From Actibacterium ureilyticum (GTDB taxonomy: Bacteria > Pseudomonadota > Alphaproteobacteria > Rhodobacterales > Rhodobacteraceae), in the NCBI RefSeq assembly GCF_002285435.1, contig NZ_NSBT01000037.1:868001-932000 (forward strand): DNA of 64,000 nt. The letters are read 5' to 3'. Both the position numbers and the translations under genes were made by a program. Numbering within the stretch: position 1 is the first letter of the stretch; the number at the start of each line of letters is the position of its first letter. The notes beneath the pieces are model-generated. The model was not told where the DNA came from and did not search any database. It saw only the letters and a program-made list of their open reading frames with translations. Shown one piece after another: positions 26,916 through 36,564 of the stretch.

Positions 26916-27129
26916 ATTAAAGTCCTCTTTCTGTTATTTGTCCGACCCCCGCCGCAGGGCGTGAACCGGACTGGTCGCAAGGCAATGCGCCTGACGCATC
27001 CCTCTGGCGGGATCATAGCGGATCGCTCAAAAAATATACAAGCATTGCCGTGCACAACCTGCTCCTGTGTCAGGAATGCCGCATTTCGCAGGCACCGCCC
27101 GGGATATCCCGCAAGATATTGTGTCATCT

Positions 27130-27531
27130 TCAAAATCCCTCCCAGATACAGGTGCCATTTTCGGGGCGATAGGCCTCGAAAAACTGGGTTGCATCCGGCG
27201 AAATCTCGCCAAATTCGAGGATCCTGTCGGACAGCGAAATGATGATCTGCGAAATCGCCGGTCCGGACCCCGCCATGCGGGGCAAAGCATAGTGTTCGCA
27301 CAGATGCGCCATGTCGGCTTCGGCCTCGATAAAGGTCATCCGGCCAAGGTCGCGTTCGATCTGCGGGGCAAGGAATCGGAACCGCACCGTCAGCCCATCG
27401 GGCCCGGGCGCGTTCCAGATCGTTTCGATCAGGCTGATCGGCTGGCCCGAGGGGACCTCGATCAGCGTGTCATCCGTGGCCGGTTCGATTCGCAGCGGAT
27501 CGCCGCCCTGCCCTGTCTGCGTTTCGGTCAT
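27130..27531 (-). CDS. DUF6497-like protein
   Basis: 133 aa, no signal peptide. The core runs IEVPSGQPISLIETIWNAPG, then GLTVRFRFLAP, then AQ/SQIIISLSDR-type text and an ATQFFEAYRPENGTCIWEGF end. This recalls the DUF6497 family, sometimes mislabelled acetolactate synthase. The start at 27531 overlaps the upstream gene by 4 bp (ATGA). Function unknown; its position between pccB and pccA is conserved in relatives as I recall. Confidence 0.6.
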   Translation of the reverse strand: MTETQTGQGGDPLRIEPATDDTLIEVPSGQPISLIETIWNAPGPDGLTVRFRFLAPQIERDLGRMTFIEAEADMAHLCEHYALPRMAGSGPAISQIIISLSDRILEFGEISPDATQFFEAYRPENGTCIWEGF

Positions 27532-27878
27532 GTGCGGTCCCCCGCAGCATGGGCCAGCCAGCGGGCGCGATGACCGGGCCGGGCCAACAGATCGGCGATC
27601 TGCGCCTCGGCCTGGGCCTTGGCGAAGGGGCGCGTATCGACCTGCCCGCCCGCCGTAACCGTCAGGTACGGGCCATCCTCCATGACCCGCACCACCGGGC
27701 TGAACCCGCGCAGATGCCGCAGCATCCGCCAAAGGTCCTGCCGTATCTGATGCGCCAGACGCCCCTTGCGCGCAGCCGGAAACACGGCACTGACCGCCAG
27801 GTCGAACCGCGGCGGCACGCGCCGGGCGACGGTCAGCGATGTGTCATCGCGCAGGGTATGCCAAAGCGTCTTCGCCAT
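27528..27878 (-). CDS. Conserved hypothetical protein, 116 aa
   Basis: Basic protein with VARRVPPRFDLAVSAVFPAA, RLAHQIRQDLWRMLRHLRGF and SPVVRVMEDGPYLTVTAGGQ. No known domain recognised. Starts 23 bp after the pccB stop and is coupled to the DUF6497-like gene, so it is probably part of a pccB operon. Confidence 0.6.
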   Translation of the reverse strand: MAKTLWHTLRDDTSLTVARRVPPRFDLAVSAVFPAARKGRLAHQIRQDLWRMLRHLRGFSPVVRVMEDGPYLTVTAGGQVDTRPFAKAQAEAQIADLLARPGHRARWLAHAAGDRT

Positions 27879-27901
27879 CGTTCCGTTTCGATATCCCGCG
27901 A

Positions 27902-29434
27902 TCAGAGCGGAATATTATCGTGCTTTTTCCAAGGGTTAGTCAGCTTCTTGTTGCGCAGGCTGGCGAAGGCACGGGCCACCCGGCGGCGCGTGCTGCGGGG
28001 CTGGATCACCTCGTCGATGAAGCCCTTTTCGGCGGCAACGAACGGGTTGGCGAACCGGTCCTCGTAATCCTGCGTGCGCTTGGCGATCTTTTCGGGGTCG
28101 TCCAGTTCCGAGCGGTACAGGATCTCGACCGCGCCCTTGGCGCCCATCACGGCGATCTGCGCCGTGGGCCAGGCATAGTTGAAATCGCCGCGCAGGTGTT
28201 TCGACGCCATCACGTCATAGGCGCCGCCATAAGCCTTGCGGGTGATCACCGTCACCTTGGGCACCGTCGCCTCGCCATAGGCAAAGAGCAGCTTCGCACC
28301 GTGCTTGATGACGCCGCCATATTCCTGGCTGGTCCCGGGCAGGAAGCCCGGCACGTCGACGAAGGTCAGGATCGGGATTTCGAACGCATCGCAGAACCGC
28401 ACGAAGCGCGCGGCCTTGCGGCTGCTGTCGATGTCCAGGCAGCCGGCCAGCACCATGGGCTGGTTGGCGACCACACCCACGGTTTGCCCTTCAAGCCGGA
28501 TGAAACCGGTGATGATGTTCTTGGCGTAGTCTTCCTGGATCTCATAGAAATCCCCCTCGTCCCCGATTTTCAGGATCAGTTCCTTCATGTCATAGGGCTG
28601 GTTGGGGTTTTCCGGGATCAGGGTGTCCAGGCTTTCCTCGATCCGGTCGGGGGCGTCGAAGAACGGGCGTACGGGCGGCTTTTCGCGGTTGTTCAGCGGC
28701 AGGAAATCGACCAGGCGGCGAACCTCGATCATCGCCTCGACATCGTTTTCGAACGCGCCATCGGCGACCGAGCTTTTGCGGGTATGGGTGATCGCGCCGC
28801 CCAGCTCTTCGGCGGTGACGTGCTCGTTGGTCACGGTCTTGACCACGTCGGGGCCGGTCACGAACATGTACGAGCTGTCTTTCACCATGAAGATGAAGTC
28901 GGTCATTGCGGGGCTATAGACCGCGCCACCGGCGCAGGGGCCCATGATCACGCTGATCTGCGGCACCACGCCCGAGGCCATGATGTTGCGCTGGAACACA
29001 TCCGCGTATCCGGCCAGCGACGCGACGCCTTCCTGGATCCGCGCGCCACCGGAATCGTTCAGACCGATCACCGGCGCACCGTTCTGCACCGCCATGTCCA
29101 TGATCTTGCAGATCTTTTCGGCATGGGTCTCGGAAAGCGAGCCGCCGAAGACGGTGAAATCCTGGCTGAACACATAGACCATGCGCCCGTTGATCGTGCC
29201 CCAGCCGGTGACCACCCCGTCACCTGCGGGCTTGTCGGCATCCATTCCGAATTCGGTACAGCGATGCGCCTTGAACATGTCGAACTCTTCGAACGAGTCC
29301 TCGTCCAGCAGCAGCTCGATCCGTTCGCGCGCGGTCAGCTTGCCTTTCTTGTGCTGGCTGTCGATCCGGCGCTGGCCACCCCCCAGTCGGGCGTCCTTGC
29401 GGCGTTCTTCCAATTCGTGAAGGATGTCTTTCAT
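27902..29434 (-). CDS. pccB: Propionyl-CoA carboxylase beta (carboxyltransferase) subunit
   Basis: 510 aa. Transfers CO2 from biotin on PccA to propionyl-CoA. The two crotonase-like halves show [75 protein letters not shown] and [18 protein letters not shown]. An Asp in the substrate pocket separates PccB from AccD-type paralogues, but I cannot align it here; the locus supports propionyl-CoA. Start 29434 gives [12 protein letters not shown], typical of the family. Confidence 0.96.
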   Translation of the reverse strand: MKDILHELEERRKDARLGGGQRRIDSQHKKGKLTARERIELLLDEDSFEEFDMFKAHRCTEFGMDADKPAGDGVVTGWGTINGRMVYVFSQDFTVFGGSLSETHAEKICKIMDMAVQNGAPVIGLNDSGGARIQEGVASLAGYADVFQRNIMASGVVPQISVIMGPCAGGAVYSPAMTDFIFMVKDSSYMFVTGPDVVKTVTNEHVTAEELGGAITHTRKSSVADGAFENDVEAMIEVRRLVDFLPLNNREKPPVRPFFDAPDRIEESLDTLIPENPNQPYDMKELILKIGDEGDFYEIQEDYAKNIITGFIRLEGQTVGVVANQPMVLAGCLDIDSSRKAARFVRFCDAFEIPILTFVDVPGFLPGTSQEYGGVIKHGAKLLFAYGEATVPKVTVITRKAYGGAYDVMASKHLRGDFNYAWPTAQIAVMGAKGAVEILYRSELDDPEKIAKRTQDYEDRFANPFVAAEKGFIDEVIQPRSTRRRVARAFASLRNKKLTNPWKKHDNIPL

Positions 29435-29484
29435 GTCGGCGGTTCCCCGATTAATTTTGCCGCAACCTATGCGCGCGACCGGCG

Positions 29485-29514
29485 AACATAAAGGAAATTT
29501 CGGTAAATTTGCAA
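29485..29514 (-). promoter_or_regulatory. pccB: Putative pccB promoter overlapping a TTTGCAAA site
   Basis: On minus, TTGCAA (29509-29514) and TATGTT (29485-29490) are separated by 18 bp, a plausible -35/-10 pair. The -35 lies within TTTGCAAA at 29508-29515, so a bound regulator would overlap polymerase contacts. Confidence 0.45.
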
Positions 29515-29515
29515 A
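29508..29515. promoter_or_regulatory. TTTGCAAA palindrome, candidate PccR site 2 (pccB / exporter gap)
   Basis: Lies in the divergent gap between pccB and the MFS exporter and extends to ATTTGCAAAT. Related half-sites (TGCAA, TGCAAAA) follow at 29535-29555. Confidence 0.65.
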
Positions 29516-29648
29516 TCTTTGTCGCGCTGATATCTGCAATTTGAATAAGTGCAAAATATGTGCATGGGTGAACAGTCACAGTGCTTTTGACCCGATGGAC
29601 AAATCCCCGCCCGTGCGGCCCTATGATCGCGTTTCAGAAAGCCCTGTC

Positions 29649-30863
29649 ATGCTCAGCTCTTCCCAGGTGCGGTTCCTGGATCGCCAAACGCCGCCGCATA
29701 TCATGACGCTTGTTCTGCTGTCGGGGCTGTCGGCCCTGACGATGAACGTGTTCCTGCCCTCGCTGCCCAACATGACCGCGTATTACGACACCGATTACCG
29801 GCTGATGCAGCTGTCGGTGGCGATCTATCTGGCGGTGAACGCGGTGATGCAGATCCTGGTCGGGCCGATCTCGGACAAGCTGGGGCGGCGGCCGGTGCTG
29901 ATCGGCGGCATCGCGCTGTTCATCCTGGCGTCGCTGGGCTGTGCGCTGGCGCCGACGGTCTGGACCTTTCTGGGGTTCCGGATGATGCAGGCGACGGTGG
30001 TGGTGGGCCTTGTGCTGAGCCGGGCCGTGGTGCGCGACCTGTACAGCCAGGACGATTCCGCCTCGATGATCGGTTATGTCACGATGGGCATGGCCGTGGT
30101 GCCGATGATCGGCCCCGCCATCGGGGGGGTTCTGGACAGCACGCTGGGCTGGCAGGCGAATTTCTGGCTGCTGATCGCGCTGGGGCTGGGCGCGCTTTGG
30201 CTGACCTGGAGCGACCTGGGCGAGACCAAGGCCGCGTCGGGCAAATCCCTGCTGCAGCAGTTCAGCGAATATCCCGAACTGTTCCTGTCGCCCCGGTTCT
30301 GGGGCTATGCGCTGGCGTCGGGCTTTGCCTCGGGGGCCTTCTTTGCCTATCTGGGCGGCGCGCCCTTCGTGGGGTCCGAGGTCTATCACCTGACCCCGTC
30401 GCAGCTGGGCTTCTTCTTTGGCGCCCCGGCGATCGGGTATTTCCTGGGCAATTACCTGTCGGGCCGCTTTTCGGTGCGGTTCGGCGTCAACCGCATGGTG
30501 CTTTGGGGGGCGATGGTGAATGCGGTGGGCATCCTGATCTCGCTGGGCGTGACCTATGCGGGGGCGGGCAGCGCGCTCAGCTTCTTCGGGCTGATGACCT
30601 TTGTCGGGCTGGGCAACGGCATGTCGATCCCCAATGCCACCGCAGGCATGCTGTCGGTGCGCCCGCATCTGGCGGGTACGGCATCGGGTCTGGGCGGGGC
30701 GATCATGCTGGGCGGTGGCGCGGCGCTCAGCGCGCTGGCGGGCGCGATGTTGCACCCCGATACGGGTGTGCTGCCGCTGCTGTGGATCATGGCTGCGACC
30801 GCCGGTCTGGGCATCCTGTCGATCAGCATGGTGATCTGGCGGACGCGGCAGTTGCGCAATTAG
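29649..30863 (+). CDS. Bcr/CflA-type multidrug MFS exporter
   Basis: 404 aa, 12 predicted TM helices. The motif-A loop GPISDKLGRRPVLIGG follows helix 2, and FLPSLPNMTAYYDTDYRLMQ in the first periplasmic segment is characteristic of Bcr/CflA exporters. Start 29649 gives MLSSSQVRFLDRQTPPH; an alternative ATG at 29595 adds 18 residues. It is placed between pccB and pccR and divergent from pccB, sharing a gap with a TTTGCAAA site. Substrate unknown. Confidence 0.85.
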   Translation: MLSSSQVRFLDRQTPPHIMTLVLLSGLSALTMNVFLPSLPNMTAYYDTDYRLMQLSVAIYLAVNAVMQILVGPISDKLGRRPVLIGGIALFILASLGCALAPTVWTFLGFRMMQATVVVGLVLSRAVVRDLYSQDDSASMIGYVTMGMAVVPMIGPAIGGVLDSTLGWQANFWLLIALGLGALWLTWSDLGETKAASGKSLLQQFSEYPELFLSPRFWGYALASGFASGAFFAYLGGAPFVGSEVYHLTPSQLGFFFGAPAIGYFLGNYLSGRFSVRFGVNRMVLWGAMVNAVGILISLGVTYAGAGSALSFFGLMTFVGLGNGMSIPNATAGMLSVRPHLAGTASGLGGAIMLGGGAALSALAGAMLHPDTGVLPLLWIMAATAGLGILSISMVIWRTRQLRN

Positions 30864-30878
30864 TCTGGACGCCGGGAC

Positions 30879-30886
30879 TTTGCAAA
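30879..30886. promoter_or_regulatory. TTTGCAAA palindrome, candidate PccR site 3 (autoregulatory)
   Basis: 41 bp upstream of the pccR start. Two further GCAAA-type half-sites follow at 30904-30916. This fits autoregulation reported for PccR. Confidence 0.65.
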
Positions 30887-30926
30887 GCTAGCCTGAGTCA
30901 CCCGCAAATCCGCAAAGACCAGGCCC

Positions 30927-32333
30927 ATGGCGACCCAGAAACTCTATGCCGGTGTCAAGCTGCGCGAAACCCGCACCCGTCTGGGCCTGACCCAGAAGGC
31001 CTTTGCCGCCAAGCTGAATGTCAGCCTGCCCTATCTGAACCAGATGGAAAACAACAACCGCCCGGTCAGCACCGGCGTGGTTCTGGCGTTGGCGCAGGAA
31101 TTCGGCTTCGACGTGACCGAGCTGTCGACCGGCGACGCCGAGCGTATGGTCAGTGACATGCGCGAGGCGCTGGCCGACCCGGTCTTTGACGCCGACGCCC
31201 CACCTCTGGCGGATCTGCGGCTGGCGGCCTCGAACGCGCCGGCGCTGGCACGGGCGTTTCTGAACCTGCACCGCGCCTATCGCCAGACCCACGAACGGCT
31301 GGCCTCGCTGGACGAGGCGCTGGGGCGCGAGGATGCCCGCGTGCAGGCCAGCCCCTGGGAAGAGGTGCGCGATTTCTTCCATTATTGCGATAACTATATC
31401 GACGCGGTCGACCACGCCGCCGAACGGTTCGCCGCCACTAATACCGCGCAGGATGCCGACCCGATGGACACCGCCCGCGCGGCGCTGACCAAGCTGGGCA
31501 TCACCATCCAGCGCAGCCGCGACGCCGATATCCGCGGCTATGACCCCGACACACAGGTGCTGACGCTGTCCAGCACCGCCGCGGCCCCGACCCAGCGGTT
31601 CCAGATGCTGCTGCAGGTGGCGCTGCTGACCCAAGGCAAGCTGCTGGACGCGACGCTGGATCTGGCGCGTTTCCAGTCCGAGACCGCCCGCGCCATCGCC
31701 CGGATCGGGCTGGCGAACTATTTCGCCGGTGCGGCGCTGATGCCCTATACCCGGTTCCTGCAGGCGGCACAGGAATACCGCCACGACCTGGAGCGTCTGG
31801 CCGACCGCTTCGGCGCGTCCATCGAACAGGTGGCGCACCGGCTGTCGACCCTGCAACGCCCCGGCGCCAAGGGCATCCCGTTCTTCTTTGTCCGCGTCGA
31901 CCAGGCCGGCACGATCACCAAGCGCCACAGCGCCACGCGGCTGCAATTCGCGCGTTTCGGCGGGGCCTGCCCGCTGTGGAACGTCCACCGCGCGTTCGAA
32001 ACCCCGGGCCGCTTCCTGCGCCAACTGGCTGAAACGCCCGACGGCGTGCGGTACCTGTGCCTGGCCTATGACGTGTCGAAACCCGCCGGCGCGTGGGCGG
32101 CCCCGGTCCGCCGCTTCGCCATCGGCCTGGGCTGCGAGGTGCAGCACGCCGAACAGATCGTCTATGCCGACAACCTGGATTTCAGCCGCGACGCCGCGTT
32201 TGCCCCCATCGGCATTTCCTGCCGCATCTGCGAACGCAAGGACTGCCACCAACGGTCCGTCCCGCCGCTGGAACGACGGCTGACAATCAACCCCAACCGG
32301 CGCGCGGTGCTGCCGTATGAGATTGCGGAGTAG
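30927..32333 (+). CDS. pccR: Short-chain fatty acyl-CoA regulator PccR (ScfR family)
   Basis: 468 aa. An XRE-type helix-turn-helix covers about residues 8-62 (RLGLTQKAFAAKLNVSLPYL, NQMENNNRPVST). The middle is IrrE-like (RFQMLLQVALLTQGKLLDAT). The C-terminal ScfR domain has the cysteine cluster ISCRICERKDCHQR. In Rhodobacter sphaeroides PccR activates pccB and autoregulates through TTTGCAAA motifs, responding to propionyl-CoA-derived signal (recalled). The matching sites here at 29508 and 30879 support the same circuit. Confidence 0.9.
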   Translation: MATQKLYAGVKLRETRTRLGLTQKAFAAKLNVSLPYLNQMENNNRPVSTGVVLALAQEFGFDVTELSTGDAERMVSDMREALADPVFDADAPPLADLRLAASNAPALARAFLNLHRAYRQTHERLASLDEALGREDARVQASPWEEVRDFFHYCDNYIDAVDHAAERFAATNTAQDADPMDTARAALTKLGITIQRSRDADIRGYDPDTQVLTLSSTAAAPTQRFQMLLQVALLTQGKLLDATLDLARFQSETARAIARIGLANYFAGAALMPYTRFLQAAQEYRHDLERLADRFGASIEQVAHRLSTLQRPGAKGIPFFFVRVDQAGTITKRHSATRLQFARFGGACPLWNVHRAFETPGRFLRQLAETPDGVRYLCLAYDVSKPAGAWAAPVRRFAIGLGCEVQHAEQIVYADNLDFSRDAAFAPIGISCRICERKDCHQRSVPPLERRLTINPNRRAVLPYEIAE

Positions 32334-32417
32334 CGGGGTGGTAAAAGCTGCCGCCGCTTTCCGGCCGCCTCGCTGAAGGGCGTTTCCGGCACACAGATTG
32401 GAAGACCGGCTCACCCC

Positions 32418-32810
32418 ATGAGGAAACAATATCACACACGTTTTGTTGGCGATGATCGGCACACCTGGGATGTTCACCGCCTGATCCGGCTTTCCAAAAC
32501 GCTCCCCGTGAGGGCCATGCTGATTTCGGACATTGCAGAGATTGACGAGCTCTGGTGGTATCGAGGCGACAACGATATTCCCACACCGCGATCCATTGCC
32601 GACCACATGCGATTGGTCGAACAGACTGATCTTCAGTGGCCCATCATCCTTTGTGCGGAAGGGCGTCTGATGGACGGGATGCACAGAGTCGTCAAAGCGC
32701 TGAAAGAGGGGCGCGAGAAAATCCTGGCCGTCCGCTTTCAACCGACACCAGAACCCGATTTTGTGAACGTCAACGTCGATACGCTTCCTTATCCCGACGA
32801 AGAGGTGTGA
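32418..32810 (+). CDS. ParB/sulfiredoxin-like small protein, possibly acquired
   Basis: 130 aa. The segment AEGRLMDGMHRVVKALKEGR (D-G-x-H-R) is like the nucleotide-binding motif of ParB/Srx folds. The N-terminus is HTRFVGDDRHTWDVHRLIRL. GC is visibly lower than in neighbours (about half in 32521-32580 by eye), suggesting transfer. It starts 84 bp after pccR and ends at a small hairpin. Function unknown. Confidence 0.6.
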   Translation: MRKQYHTRFVGDDRHTWDVHRLIRLSKTLPVRAMLISDIAEIDELWWYRGDNDIPTPRSIADHMRLVEQTDLQWPIILCAEGRLMDGMHRVVKALKEGREKILAVRFQPTPEPDFVNVNVDTLPYPDEEV

Positions 32811-32811
32811 A

Positions 32812-32835
32812 AAGGCCCGCGCGTGAACGCGCCTT
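32812..32835 (+). terminator. Hairpin after the ParB-like gene
   Basis: AAGGC(C)CGCG (32812-32821) pairs with CGCGCCTT (32828-32835) with one bulged base, 2 bp past the stop. No strong U-tract. Confidence 0.4.
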
Positions 32836-32918
32836 GTGTTCATGTGTCTTCAGATGGCGCCGAGCCGTTGCCCCGGAACGGGCTCTGACAGAACGCCAAT
32901 CGTTTCAAACGCGACCGA

Positions 32919-32951
32919 AAGCAAACCCCGACAAGGGCGACCTTGCCGGGG
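32919..32951 (-). terminator. Terminator of the DUF465 gene
   Basis: CCCCGACAAGG (32926-32936) pairs with CCTTGCCGGGG (32941-32951), one G-U. On minus it is followed by TTTGCTTTC. It lies 30 bp past the DUF465 stop. Confidence 0.65.
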
Positions 32952-32980
32952 CTGTCATGACGAATGGCCTTGGAAGCGCC

Positions 32981-33229
32981 CTACCCCTCGGCAGGCGCGG
33001 CCAGCATGCGGGCGATCTCGTCCTTCAGCGCCAGCCGCTGCTTGCGCATCTCCTGCTGGTGCAGGTCGTCGGTCGGCTCGACATCCGTTTCCGCCCGGTG
33101 CACGGCGCGGTTGATCTCATGATACTCGTCCACCAGCTTGGCGAAATGCGCGTTCTTGGCCTTCAGCGCGTGGATGGCGTCGACCTGATCGGGGAATTCC
33201 TCGGCCAATTCGTGCGGGGTGTTGGACAT
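32981..33229 (-). CDS. DUF465 (YdcH) family protein
   Basis: 82-aa helical, charged protein with HELAEEFPDQVDAIHALKAK and QEMRKQRLALKDEIARML, typical of DUF465, probably a coiled-coil hairpin. Start 33229 is supported by GAAGGAG upstream. Single gene ending at a terminator. Function unknown in the family. Confidence 0.8.
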   Translation of the reverse strand: MSNTPHELAEEFPDQVDAIHALKAKNAHFAKLVDEYHEINRAVHRAETDVEPTDDLHQQEMRKQRLALKDEIARMLAAPAEG

Positions 33230-33329
33230 GGGACAGTCTCCTTCCTGTTCTGCGATCCCCACCCTAGGGCCGGTCGCTCCGCCCCACTTTGACCGGGATC
33301 AAACCGGACGGTTTCGCACAGAAAAAACC

Positions 33330-34988
33330 TCAGCGCTGCGACCCTTTCCAATCGGGGTGAATCCAGGGCGCGTCATTGGCCGGGGCCAGCGGCGCGCGGC
33401 CCAGGATGTGATCGGCGGCCTTCTCGCCCACCATGATCGACGGCGCGTTCAGGTTGCCATTGGTGATGCGCGGAAAGACCGAGCTGTCGGCCAGCCGCAG
33501 CCCATCCACACCGATCACCCGCGCCTGCGGATCAACCACCGCCATCGGGTCGTCGGCCCGCCCCATCCGGCAGGTCCCACAGGGGTGATAGGCGCTTTCG
33601 GCATGGTCGCGGATGAACCCGTCCAGCTCGTCATCCGTCTGCAGATGCGCACCCGGCAGGATCTCGGATTTGACGAAGGGCTTGAATGCCGCCTGCCCGA
33701 ACACCTCTCGCGTCAGGCGCAGGCAGGTGCGGAAATCCTCCCAATCCTGCGCGGTCGACATATAGTTGAAGAAGATCCGCGGCGCGGCCTTGGGATCGGC
33801 CGAGGTCAGCGTGACCGCCCCGCGCGACGGGCTGCGCATCGGTCCGGTGTGGATCTGGAACCCATGCCCCTCGGCCGCGGCCTTGCCGTCATAGCGCACC
33901 GCTATGGGCAGGAAATGATACTGGATATCGGGATATTCCACGCCCCCGCGCGACCGGATGAAGGCGCAGCTTTCGAATTGGTTACTGGCGCCCAGCCCGG
34001 TTTTCGTGAACAGCCACTGTGCCCCGATCAGCGCCTTGCTGATCAGGTTCCAATGCCGGTACAGCGTCACCGGCTGGGCACTGGCCATCTGGAAATAGAC
34101 CTCCAGATGGTCCTGCAGGTTCTGCCCCACACCGGGGCGATCCGCCACCAGCGGCACCCCGTGCTCGGCCAGATGCGCCGCCGGGCCGATCCCCGACAGC
34201 ATCAACAGCTTGGGCGAGTTGATGGACGAGGCCGCGATGATCACCTCGGCCCGCGCGCGGATGACCTCGACCTTGCCGCCGCGCTCGACCTCGACCCCCA
34301 CGGCGCGGCCATCCTCGACCACCACCCGGCGGGCGAAAGCGCGGACCAGGTCACAGTTTTCACGCCGCAACGCCGGTTTCAGATAGGCATTGGCCGCCGA
34401 CCAGCGCCGCCCCTTCCACACCGTCTGTTCAAAGGGCCCGAACCCCTCCTGCTGGCGGCCATTGTAGTCCTCGGTCACCGGATAGCCCGCCTGCCGCCCG
34501 GCCTCGATAAAGGCCGCGTGCAGCGGATTGTCGCGCGGGCCGCGCGTCACATGCAGCGGGCCGTCGCTGCCCCGCCAATCGGGATCGCCGCCATGCCCGC
34601 CATCGTGCCAATGCTCCATCCGCCGGAAATAGGGCAGCACATCGGCATAGGCCCAGCCATCCGCCCCGACCGACGCCCAGTGGTCGAAATCCCGCGCGTG
34701 GCCGCGCACATAGACCATCCCGTTGATCGAACTCGACCCGCCGATCACCTTGCCCCGCGGCGTCACCAGCCGCCGCCCGCCGAGATGCGGCTCGGGCTCG
34801 GTCTGAAAGCCCCAGTCATAGCGCGCCATGTTCATCGGATAGCTCAGCGCCGCCGGCATCTGGATGAACGGCCCCCAATCGGTGCCGCCATGCTCGATCA
34901 CCAGCACCGACCGCCCCGCCTCGGCCAGGCGATAGGCCATCGCGCAGCCCGCGCTGCCGGCCCCCACAATCACATAATCCGCTTCCAT
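33330..34988 (-). CDS. betA: Choline dehydrogenase
   Basis: 552-aa FAD-dependent GMC oxidoreductase, membrane associated, oxidising choline to betaine aldehyde. FAD motif [20 protein letters not shown] at the N-terminus; [20 protein letters not shown]; catalytic His in [13 protein letters not shown]; and C-terminal [20 protein letters not shown]. The ATG at 34986-34988 is preferred to an adjacent GTG because the family starts MEADYV. Last gene of betI-betC-GST-betB-betA. Confidence 0.95.
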   Translation of the reverse strand: MEADYVIVGAGSAGCAMAYRLAEAGRSVLVIEHGGTDWGPFIQMPAALSYPMNMARYDWGFQTEPEPHLGGRRLVTPRGKVIGGSSSINGMVYVRGHARDFDHWASVGADGWAYADVLPYFRRMEHWHDGGHGGDPDWRGSDGPLHVTRGPRDNPLHAAFIEAGRQAGYPVTEDYNGRQQEGFGPFEQTVWKGRRWSAANAYLKPALRRENCDLVRAFARRVVVEDGRAVGVEVERGGKVEVIRARAEVIIAASSINSPKLLMLSGIGPAAHLAEHGVPLVADRPGVGQNLQDHLEVYFQMASAQPVTLYRHWNLISKALIGAQWLFTKTGLGASNQFESCAFIRSRGGVEYPDIQYHFLPIAVRYDGKAAAEGHGFQIHTGPMRSPSRGAVTLTSADPKAAPRIFFNYMSTAQDWEDFRTCLRLTREVFGQAAFKPFVKSEILPGAHLQTDDELDGFIRDHAESAYHPCGTCRMGRADDPMAVVDPQARVIGVDGLRLADSSVFPRITNGNLNAPSIMVGEKAADHILGRAPLAPANDAPWIHPDWKGSQR

Positions 34989-35023
34989 CACAGCTTGACC
35001 TTCGGCTTGCCCGTTCCCCGGGG

Positions 35024-35045
35024 CTTCTTCTTGGCAAAAATACTC
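35024..35045 (-). repeat. Dispersed intergenic repeat, copy 3 (CCAAGAAGAAG type)
   Basis: On minus: GAGTATTTTTG followed by CCAAGAAGAAG, in the betB-betA gap. Core shared with the other copies; tail shared with the copies at 47585 and 53354. Confidence 0.7.
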
Positions 35046-35090
35046 ATGGCCCCACCGATGCCACCTGCGCGTGGCCGGGCATGGGCCGCG

Positions 35091-36551
35091 TCAGAACGGC
35101 GCCTCGACATCGTTCATCGACACATAGACCGACCGCATTTCCGAATAATGGTTGATCGCCAGCTTCGAATTCTCGCGCCCCACGCCCGAGGCCTTGACCC
35201 CGCCAAAGGGCGCCTCGACCGGGGCCAGGTTATAGGTGTTGATGAAACACGACCCGGCCTCAAGCTGGCCGATCACCCGATGCGCGCGGGTCAGGTCATT
35301 GGTGAAGACCCCCGCCGCCAGACCGAATTCGGTCGCGTTGGCGCGCGCGATCACCTCTTCTTCATCCTCGAAATCCAGCACCGCCATGACGGGGCCAAAG
35401 ATCTCCTCGCGGGCGATCACCATGTCATCGGTGACATCGGCAAACACGGTGGGTTGCAGATACCATCCGTCGCGGTCCAGCCGCTTGCCGCCAAAGGCCA
35501 GGCGCGCGCCCTCCTCTACCCCTTTGGCGATATAGTTCAGCACGATGTTCAACTGCCCTTCACTGACCATCGGGCCGAAACTCGTGGCCTCGTCCAGCGG
35601 ATCGCCGATCACCGCCGTACCCAGCCGTTCGGCCAGACGCTTCAGAAATGCCTGCTTGATGCCCTTCTGCACGAAGACGCGGGTGCCGTTGGAACAAACC
35701 TGGCCGGTGGAATAGAAATTCCCCAGGATCGCGCCCGAAACGGCGTTTTCCACATCCGCATCGTCAAAGACGATCAGCGGCGACTTGCCGCCCAGTTCCA
35801 TCGTCACATGCTTCATTTCAGCCGCCGCAGCGGCGTAAACCTTGCGGCCCGTCGGCACCGATCCGGTCAGCGACACCTTGGCCACGCGCGGGTCCGTGAC
35901 CAACGCCGCGCCGACATCGCCCAGGCCCTGCACCACGTTGAACACGCCCGGCGGCGCGCCCGCCTCGGTCAGGATCTCGGCCACTTTCAGCGCGCAAAGC
36001 GGCGTGGTCTCGGACGGTTTGAACACCATCGTGTTGCCGCAGGCCAGCGCGGGCGCGCCTTTCCAGCAGGCAATCTGGGTGGGATAGTTCCACGCCCCGA
36101 TGCCCACGCAAACCCCCAGCGCCTCGCGCACGGTATAGACGAAATCGCCACCGGCCAGCGGGATATGCTCGCCCGTCAGGCTGCCCGCCAGACCGCCGAA
36201 ATATTCCAGCGCATCAGCCCCCGATGTGGCATCGGCCACCAGCGTTTCCTGCAAGGGCTTGCCGGTATCGAGGGTTTCCAGCACGCTCAGTTCGTGGTTG
36301 CGCTCGCGGATGATATCCGCCGCCCGGCGCAGGATGCGGCCACGCTCGGTGCCCGACATGGCGGCCCACGCCTTTTGCGCGGCTTTCGCGGCCTGCAAGG
36401 CCTGGTCGACAATGGCGAGCGTGGCGGAATGCACCTGCGCGATCTGTTCGCCCGTGGCGGCATAGATCACGGGGATCGGCGCGCCGGCGGTGTCTTCGAC
36501 ATAGTGGCCATTGATGAAATGGCTGGCGGTGGGTTGGGCATTTTGCGGCAT
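35091..36551 (-). CDS. betB: Betaine aldehyde dehydrogenase
   Basis: 486-aa NAD(P)-dependent ALDH making glycine betaine. The catalytic Cys286 is in [12 protein letters not shown] and the general base Glu252 in MELGGKSP; the Asn in GAWNYPTQ is also present. Family-specific [20 protein letters not shown] is clear. Start 36551 (MPQNAQPTA) fits family alignment better than the upstream ATG at 36590 near the GST stop. Co-directional with betA, 102 bp apart. Confidence 0.95.
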   Translation of the reverse strand: MPQNAQPTASHFINGHYVEDTAGAPIPVIYAATGEQIAQVHSATLAIVDQALQAAKAAQKAWAAMSGTERGRILRRAADIIRERNHELSVLETLDTGKPLQETLVADATSGADALEYFGGLAGSLTGEHIPLAGGDFVYTVREALGVCVGIGAWNYPTQIACWKGAPALACGNTMVFKPSETTPLCALKVAEILTEAGAPPGVFNVVQGLGDVGAALVTDPRVAKVSLTGSVPTGRKVYAAAAAEMKHVTMELGGKSPLIVFDDADVENAVSGAILGNFYSTGQVCSNGTRVFVQKGIKQAFLKRLAERLGTAVIGDPLDEATSFGPMVSEGQLNIVLNYIAKGVEEGARLAFGGKRLDRDGWYLQPTVFADVTDDMVIAREEIFGPVMAVLDFEDEEEVIARANATEFGLAAGVFTNDLTRAHRVIGQLEAGSCFINTYNLAPVEAPFGGVKASGVGRENSKLAINHYSEMRSVYVSMNDVEAPF

Positions 36552-36564
36552 TGGGATCTCGGCT

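Noticed and set aside
30888-32843. 651-codon open frame on minus
   Set aside because: Antisense to pccR; composition typical of a shadow frame.
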